Assembly (NCBI GenBank): GCA_021648845.1
Contig: JAKJHY010000022.1
Coordinates: forward strand, 1 to 64,000
Source of the DNA: Mycobacterium sp. MBM
GTDB lineage: Bacteria > Actinomycetota > Actinomycetes > Mycobacteriales > Mycobacteriaceae
DNA length: 64,000 nt
Direction: 5' to 3'
This document shows positions 59,481 to 64,000 of this stretch, one piece after another (position 1 is the stretch's first letter; each line of letters opens with the position of its first letter). The translations under genes and the position numbers were made by a program. The notes below the pieces were generated by a model. It ran no database searches. It was not told the origin of the DNA and was given only the letters and a program-made list of their open reading frames with translations.

Positions 59481-59786
59481 ATGCCGATCGACGACCGCTT
59501 CTACACCCCAGTCCAAGACCCGGACAGCGACGAGATCACATGGGCAACGTCGCTGGGAGAGTTCCAGTTGGCTGACCGAGTGGCGCTGCGACCCGAGTCG
59601 CAATGGCACAACGCCGGCGAGCGCACCGGCATGGTCGTCGGTGTCCCCGGCGGCTGGGTCCGGGTGCTCCTGGGCACCTCCGGCCGCAAAGTCAAGATCC
59701 GCTGCTGGGACCTCGCCGTCGTCGCCATCCCCATTCGGTGCCGCGCAGTCACCATGGCGATCATCGAATCGAAGGACTTCCGGTGA
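59481..59786 (+). CDS. hypothetical protein
   Basis: 101 residues with an SH3-like or KOW-like beta pattern (LADRVALRPES, TGMVVGVPGGWVRVLLGTSG, KVKIRCWDLAVV). It could be a small beta-barrel binding nucleic acid or protein. The stop overlaps the next GTG (GTGA). Confidence 0.55.
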   Translation: MPIDDRFYTPVQDPDSDEITWATSLGEFQLADRVALRPESQWHNAGERTGMVVGVPGGWVRVLLGTSGRKVKIRCWDLAVVAIPIRCRAVTMAIIESKDFR

Positions 59787-60298
59787 CCGAGCACGTGTTG
59801 ATCATTCTGGCCTGCGGCGCAACCAAACTCGATCATCCTGCGCCCGCCGAAACCCTCTACTGCAGCAGCCACTTCGCGCTCATGCTGGCTGCCGCCCGCA
59901 GCGAAGTAGCCGACACGATGCGCGTCTGCGGCGGCAACGCCAGCGTCGCCATTCTCTCGGCGCTACATGGCCTCGTAGACCCCATGACCGTCCTGACGCC
60001 CTACAACCTCAAGATGGGCCAACCCGGCTCGATCACCGCCACGCAACTCGCCGCCCAACTCGCCAGCACGCCACCGGACGAGATCGTCGCGATGCTGCCG
60101 TCCGCCTATCTGCGCGTCCTCACCGAAGCCGTCGCAACACTCAACGAGGCGGGCCTGGCCGACATCACCGTGCTCAACGCCTTCGAATCCGCACCCGGTA
60201 TCGGCTACCAACGCGGTGTCGCCGCATCACTGCTGCGCACCACAGGACGAATCGGCAATGCCACGCCGCAGGATCAGAATGTCACTGCTAGACAGTAG
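59783..60298 (+). CDS. DUF6884-like protein
   Basis: 171 residues. LIILACGATKLDHPAPAETLY at the N-terminus and AILSALHGLVDP...LTPYNLKMG match the DUF6884 family of phage and plasmid proteins, which I regard as related in fold to nucleotide/base-binding YaaA- or Tgt-like domains (uncertain). GTG start in GTGA overlap. The next leader's promoter lies inside its last codons. Confidence 0.65.
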   Translation: MTEHVLIILACGATKLDHPAPAETLYCSSHFALMLAAARSEVADTMRVCGGNASVAILSALHGLVDPMTVLTPYNLKMGQPGSITATQLAAQLASTPPDEIVAMLPSAYLRVLTEAVATLNEAGLADITVLNAFESAPGIGYQRGVAASLLRTTGRIGNATPQDQNVTARQ

Positions 60299-60360
60299 AA
60301 TTGAAGAGCGCCCAGGACATGGGTGCATCACCGGCCTGGCCTGCTGGCCCGGTCACCAAC
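60279..60360 (+). promoter_or_regulatory. promoter plus hairpin leader of the gene at 60375
   Basis: ATGTCA (60279-60284), 11 nt, TAGAAT (60296-60301), overlapping the 3' end of the preceding gene. Hairpin 60333-60354: GGCC/GGTC, T-C mismatch, GGCC/GGCC, loop TGCT (the one loop outside YNMG); then ACCAAC and CCCGAAGGG. 20 nt to the ATG. Confidence 0.78.
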
Positions 60361-60374
60361 CCCGAAGGGATGCC

Positions 60375-60656
60375 ATGACCTCCACTAGCCAAGACACCGC
60401 GCCGAGGGTGACCATGCGCACCGTGCTCGTCACATGGACCGAAATCTCTCAGCACACGGCACGCGTACAGGTGCCCGTCGACGCCGACACCGACGAGCTG
60501 GACCTGGAGAACCGCCTCGCCGAACTCGACAACGACGGCTTCCAAGGACTGGAACGCGAGATCCAATCTGTCGTCGCCGTCGAGCACGATCCCGACGCCG
60601 AAGTCCTCGTACCTCTCGACGAATCGACGTCCCGGCGCGCCAGACTGCGGCCCTGA
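60375..60656 (+). CDS. hypothetical protein
   Basis: 93 residues. TMRTVLVTWTEISQHTARVQV suggests a beta strand pair; then a very acidic half (ADTDELDLENRLAELDNDGF). The family pattern recalls small phage DUFs of this layout but no name is certain. Monocistronic under its own leader. Confidence 0.55.
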   Translation: MTSTSQDTAPRVTMRTVLVTWTEISQHTARVQVPVDADTDELDLENRLAELDNDGFQGLEREIQSVVAVEHDPDAEVLVPLDESTSRRARLRP

Positions 60657-60694
60657 CCGGCTGAGCCGAGCCTCGCCGGGGACATGCCGTCGTG

Positions 60695-60721
60695 CCTGCT
60701 CAGCGCCCCGTGCGGAGCAGG
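60695..60721 (+). terminator. hairpin after the gene at 60375
   Basis: CCTGCTC (60695-60701) pairs with GAGCAGG (60715-60721) across 13 nt, about 40 bp after the stop at 60656. No T-tract follows. Confidence 0.35.
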
Positions 60722-60869
60722 CCCGACGAGCACCGGGCACGCGGGCCGCCGGCGGCAAACCGTGCCAGCGGCGACATGAGGGCTGAACTGGGCGGCCCGC
60801 GCACCCACAGATCCACACCCGCCAGGTGCATACTCAGAAGCGCAAGCACATCAGAGCAGGTCAACAGGG

Positions 60870-62651
60870 ATGACAAGGAACATGCGCGACACCGAACACG
60901 GCGACACGCAAACGCCGCGACTCGCGTTGTCCGCAGACTTCACCATGCCCGTGGACAGCGTGACGAGCACGATAGCCATCCTTGGCAAGAAAGGGCGCGG
61001 TAAGACCCATACCGCCTCGGTGCTCGCCGAAGAATTGATGGACGCCGGCTGCCTGATTTGCGTCATCGACCCCACCGGCGTCTGGCACGGCCTGCGATCC
61101 TCCGCCGACGGACGCGAGCCAGGATTCCCGGTGGTCATCTTGGGCGGCGACCACGCCGATGTCGCGCTGCGCCCCGCTCAGGGTGCAGCCATCGCCGAGC
61201 TGATTGCTCACCAGCGCTTCGCGGCTGTACTGGACCTCTCCCTGATGCGCACAACGGAGCGACGTGCCTTCGCCGCTGACTTCCTCGAAACGCTGTACTG
61301 GCGCAACCGCGAACCGCTACACCTGATCATCGACGAAGCCGACGAATTCGCACCTCAACGCGCCCGCGCAGGAATCGAGCGGCTACTCGGGGCTACCGAA
61401 GACATCGTTCGCCGCGGCCGCGTCAAAGGGCTGGGAGTGACCCTGTGCACTCAACGCGCTGCCGCGCTGCACAAGACAGTTCTCAGCCAGGTGGATTCGC
61501 TGATCGCGCTTGGAGTTACGGCACCCCAGGACGTCAACACCATCAGCGATTGGGTTGCCCAGCACGCCGAGGAAGGCCAAGCGCGCGAAGTGCGCCAGTC
61601 CCTGCCCGCGCTACCGGTGGGGCAGGCCTGGGTGTGGTCACCGGAGTGGCTTGGCGTCACCCAACGCATCAGCGTCCGTCGCCGCCGCACCTTCGACTCC
61701 AGTGCCACACCGAAGGCAGGGGCGCGTCGGCACGCCGCGATCACCTGGGCGCCGGTCGACGTGGAAGGTCTACGGCGACAACTCGACAGCGCCGGCGATC
61801 AGGCCGAGCGGGCGACCGCCGGTGGGGCCAACCAGAACGACCCGTTGCTCGAAATCGAGAGGCTGCGGCGACGGCTCGCCGCCGAACAGGCGCGCGTCGC
61901 CCAGGTACAGCGCGTCGAAGTGCCGGTGCTGTCCGCCCAGGATCTGCAGGCGCTGACTGAGGCCGTCGCGCACCTGCGCAGCGTCGGCGAACAGATCAGC
62001 GCCGCGGCGTCCACCGTCGAACGAGCCCTCAGCACGACCCAACCCGCCGTGACCAGGGCATCTGACACGTCCCCCGCCCAGCAACCCACCGAACCAGAAT
62101 CCCTGGAGCCCGTGCCCGCTCTGCCGGCAGGAGAGGGGGCCAGTGACGGCCGGCTCGGGCTAGCCCAACGTCAGATCCTCACCGTCTTGGCGCAACACGG
62201 ACAGCGGACCACCAACCAGGTCGCCTTGCTGACCGGACGAAGCCACAAAGGCGGGGGATACCGCAACGCCCTGTCGACACTGCGCAGCGGCGGCCTGATC
62301 GAGGGCCGCGGCGACATCCGCATCACCGACGCTGGCCGCGCTGCGCTGGGCAGTTGGGAGCCGCTACCGCCCCCGGGGCCTGGACTGATCGACTGGTGGG
62401 CCCAGCAACTCGACAAAGCGCCCCGGTTGATCCTGCAACACCTGGCGAGCACCCCGCACCGCGATGTCCCCATCGCCGAGATCGCCGACGCCACCGAGTA
62501 CAGCCCCGCCGGTGGCGGGTTCCGCAACGCCATCTCCCGGCTGCGCTCCCTCGACCTTGCCACCGGCCGCGGGGAGCTGCGCATCAACCCCGACTTGCTC
62601 GCCACCGGCGACAGCGACCGTCAACGGCAGCAGCAGCAGCAGCAGCGGTAA
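60870..62651 (+). CDS. HerA-like ATPase with two C-terminal winged-helix repeats
   Basis: 593 residues. Walker A GKKGRGKT (39-46), Walker B LHLIIDEADEF (~151-160) and RRGRVKGLGVTLCTQRAA fit the HerA/FtsK-type DUF87 ATPases. A coiled coil at ~320-345. Two repeats near 425-490 and 520-580, each with an HTH followed by GGGYRNALSTLRS or GGGFRNAISRLRS, look like duplicated winged helices. It ends in Gln6-Arg from a (CAG)6 run at 62630-62647. ATG 60870 is used; ATG 60882 is possible. No NurA partner is visible. Confidence 0.72.
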   Translation: MTRNMRDTEHGDTQTPRLALSADFTMPVDSVTSTIAILGKKGRGKTHTASVLAEELMDAGCLICVIDPTGVWHGLRSSADGREPGFPVVILGGDHADVALRPAQGAAIAELIAHQRFAAVLDLSLMRTTERRAFAADFLETLYWRNREPLHLIIDEADEFAPQRARAGIERLLGATEDIVRRGRVKGLGVTLCTQRAAALHKTVLSQVDSLIALGVTAPQDVNTISDWVAQHAEEGQAREVRQSLPALPVGQAWVWSPEWLGVTQRISVRRRRTFDSSATPKAGARRHAAITWAPVDVEGLRRQLDSAGDQAERATAGGANQNDPLLEIERLRRRLAAEQARVAQVQRVEVPVLSAQDLQALTEAVAHLRSVGEQISAAASTVERALSTTQPAVTRASDTSPAQQPTEPESLEPVPALPAGEGASDGRLGLAQRQILTVLAQHGQRTTNQVALLTGRSHKGGGYRNALSTLRSGGLIEGRGDIRITDAGRAALGSWEPLPPPGPGLIDWWAQQLDKAPRLILQHLASTPHRDVPIAEIADATEYSPAGGGFRNAISRLRSLDLATGRGELRINPDLLATGDSDRQRQQQQQQR

Positions 62652-62794
62652 CCGGGGACCTGTCATCCGCGCAGCTAGAGCGCGCGAGGGCACCGGCACC
62701 GGAGCAACCTGTGCAGGGCGGCGACGGAAACCGGCTCGGCTGCCGGTACTACCACCACAACACCATCACTCACGACACCCGGAGGACCACCACC

Positions 62795-62983
62795 ATGCAG
62801 TTCCGCAAGACCAAGACACTGGGCCCCTTCCGCTTCACCTTGACCCAGCGCGGCCTGTCGGTAAGCGCCGGCGCGGGCCCCCTGCGGTTCAGTCGGGCCG
62901 CAGACGGCACGGTGCGCCGCACACTTCGCCTGCCCGGTACCGGCATCTGGGACACGAAAGTGGTTCGCCGGCAGCGCCGCTGA
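62795..62983 (+). CDS. small DUF4236-like protein
   Basis: 62 residues starting MQFRKTKTLGPFRFTLTQRG and LSVSAGAGPLRFSRAADG: the F-R-K...GP-R...L-G-S/LSVSAGA pattern of DUF4236 domains (short, beta-rich, unknown function). Very basic C-terminus. GGAGG 8 nt before the ATG. Confidence 0.6.
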   Translation: MQFRKTKTLGPFRFTLTQRGLSVSAGAGPLRFSRAADGTVRRTLRLPGTGIWDTKVVRRQRR

Positions 62984-62993
62984 CCAACGCGGT

Positions 62994-63066
62994 TTGTCGT
63001 AGCGTCCCGATAGGATCACGCCCGAACAACGATCAACCCGGCCGGCGCTCGCGAGCCCGGTCCTCA
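62994..63066 (+). promoter_or_regulatory. promoter plus hairpin leader of the cytosine methyltransferase gene
   Basis: TTGTCG (62994-62999), 11 nt, TAGGAT (63011-63016). Hairpin 63040-63062 (23 nt): GGCC/GGTC outer, inner pairs with one bulged C, GCT/AGC around loop CGCG; then AGGAGGG. 20 nt to the ATG. Confidence 0.72.
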
Positions 63067-63082
63067 CGCCCAGGAGGGCCTG

Positions 63083-64000
63083 ATGAGCACACCCGCGTTC
63101 CAGCAGCACCCGTCATCCCCGACGATCCTCGACGCCTTCGCCGGCCCCGGCGGCTGGGACGTCGGCGCCGCCATCATCGGCATCCCCCGATCCGAGATTC
63201 TGGGCGTGGAGATCAACGCCGCCGCCGCGGCGGCAGCCACCGCGGCAGGACACCAGCGAGTCCTGGCCGACATCCTCGACATCAACCCGGCCGACTATCC
63301 GCACACCACCGGATTCATCTGCTCAAGCCCCTGCCCGACATTCTCCTCAGCTGGACTTCGCAGTGGAACGGCCGACCTGCAGATCATCCTCGACGCCATC
63401 ACCCATGCCGGCAGCGTGGACTGTGACTGCCCCTGGGAAGACATCGCCGAGGAACTGATCGAAGCGAGCGACCCACGAACAGCACTGGCAGCACAAACCA
63501 TTCGGTTCGCGCTAGGGCTGCCCAACCTCGAGTGGCTCGCCTTGGAACAGGTCGCCACTGACGCGACTCAGTACATGTTCGAGGACATCGCGGCGGAGCT
63601 GATGGAAGACTTCCAGGGAGTCAACGTCTTCACCATCGACGCCGCCCACCTCGGTATGCCGATGCGACGCAAGCGAGTGTTTCTGGTGGCCAACCGATCC
63701 GAACCCACCGGACGCCGCGACCACTACCCGGCCACTGTGCGCTGGCCCGAGCGCACCATGGCCCAGGTGCTGGGATGGCCGGACGATGAAATGATCCGCA
63801 CCCGCGGAAACCGCCGCGCCACAGGCGGAAACCTATTCCCTGCGAACAAAATTGGGTGGTGTCTGACCGAAAAAGCGCGGTCCTGGACCCGGGAAAGTAC
63901 CGGCGAGCGGCTGACCGAAGCCGACGCCGGCTACCTGCAGGGCTTCCCGCGGGACTATCCCTGGCACGGCAGTCGCACCGCCCGCTTCCATCAACTCGCC
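63083..64000 (+). CDS. DNA cytosine-5 methyltransferase, 3' end beyond the window
   Basis: 306 residues visible. Motif I ILDAFAGPGGWDVG (15-28), motif II-like GVEINA (41-46), motif IV with catalytic Cys84 in SSPCPTFSSAG, motif VI as LEQV instead of the usual ENV, motif VIII MRRKRVFLVA. It also has a CDCPW insert. The frame is open to the window edge, where the target-recognition domain and motifs IX-X would follow (LQGFPRDYPW is the start of the IX-X region). No restriction endonuclease gene is seen nearby, so it may be an orphan or anti-restriction enzyme. Confidence 0.85.
   Translation, partial: MSTPAFQQHPSSPTILDAFAGPGGWDVGAAIIGIPRSEILGVEINAAAAAAATAAGHQRVLADILDINPADYPHTTGFICSSPCPTFSSAGLRSGTADLQIILDAITHAGSVDCDCPWEDIAEELIEASDPRTALAAQTIRFALGLPNLEWLALEQVATDATQYMFEDIAAELMEDFQGVNVFTIDAAHLGMPMRRKRVFLVANRSEPTGRRDHYPATVRWPERTMAQVLGWPDDEMIRTRGNRRATGGNLFPANKIGWCLTEKARSWTRESTGERLTEADAGYLQGFPRDYPWHGSRTARFHQLA

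Noticed and set aside
50478..63016. TTGTCR read as an ordinary -35 box
   Set aside because: The 11-nt spacing to TANNNT is constant but too short for a sigma-70-type -35, so I did not call it a -35.
1..64000. tRNA, rRNA, CRISPR array, replication origin
   Set aside because: No cloverleaf, no rRNA-like stretch, no regularly spaced repeat array and no iteron cluster could be recognised by eye; short or divergent ones could have been missed.

Overview
The window looks like accessory DNA of a high-GC actinobacterium, most likely a Mycolicibacterium/Mycobacterium plasmid or plasmid-derived island. The reasons are GTG/TTG starts with tight ATGA/GTGA overlaps, one apparently leaderless gene, mycobacterial-type IS21/IS256 and TnsA/TnsB elements, and a pht/pca layout like that of aromatic-degrading mycobacteria. 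No rRNA, tRNA, CRISPR array or replication origin was seen. The assignment to a plasmid is inference.

Layout. (1) 1-4.3 kb: a DprA-like gene overlaps a ComF-like phosphoribosyltransferase gene. The latter is broken by a frameshift and by a 3,145-bp IS21-family element (1129-4273) with a 5-bp target duplication; the element carries two passenger genes, an HTH protein and a Clp-N-domain protein. (2) 4.3-9.5 kb: a VbhA-like small gene, a Tn7-like remnant (tnsA plus a tnsB cut off by an IS256 copy), and two divergent conserved hypothetical genes. (3) 9.6-11.9 kb: an N-terminally truncated MFS transporter, an alpha/beta hydrolase and a RidA protein. (4) 12.4-37.5 kb: a catabolic island enclosed by two diverged ~0.4-kb direct repeats.

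The island encodes a complete phthalate route: MatC-type uptake, a four-component phthalate 3,4-dioxygenase, a dihydrodiol dehydrogenase and a class II aldolase-type decarboxylase give protocatechuate. Then pcaHGBL and pcaJIF take protocatechuate to succinyl-CoA and acetyl-CoA. Three IclR, one LysR and one MarR regulator accompany it. A second oxidation module (maleate-isomerase-like, KstD-like flavoprotein, sodium symporter, GMC oxidoreductase) has no assigned substrate and has three decayed genes at its end.

(5) 38.1-64 kb: plasmid backbone. It holds a 1,563-residue methyltransferase-helicase, a pair resembling the telomere proteins Tap and Tpg, a MoxR ATPase with a VWA/zincin partner, an SF1 helicase, a HerA-like ATPase, a cytosine-C5 methyltransferase running off the end, and many small unknown genes.

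The most unusual signal is in this backbone. Eleven genes on both strands are preceded by the same 22-nt (once 23-nt) hairpin, with a near-constant GGCC/GGTC outer stem, a covarying inner stem and a YNMG-type tetraloop, 20-28 nt before the start codon. Nine of these also share an upstream promoter-like motif, TTGTCR-N11-TANNNT, at fixed spacing. This looks like a plasmid-wide regulon controlled at both transcription and the 5' UTR.
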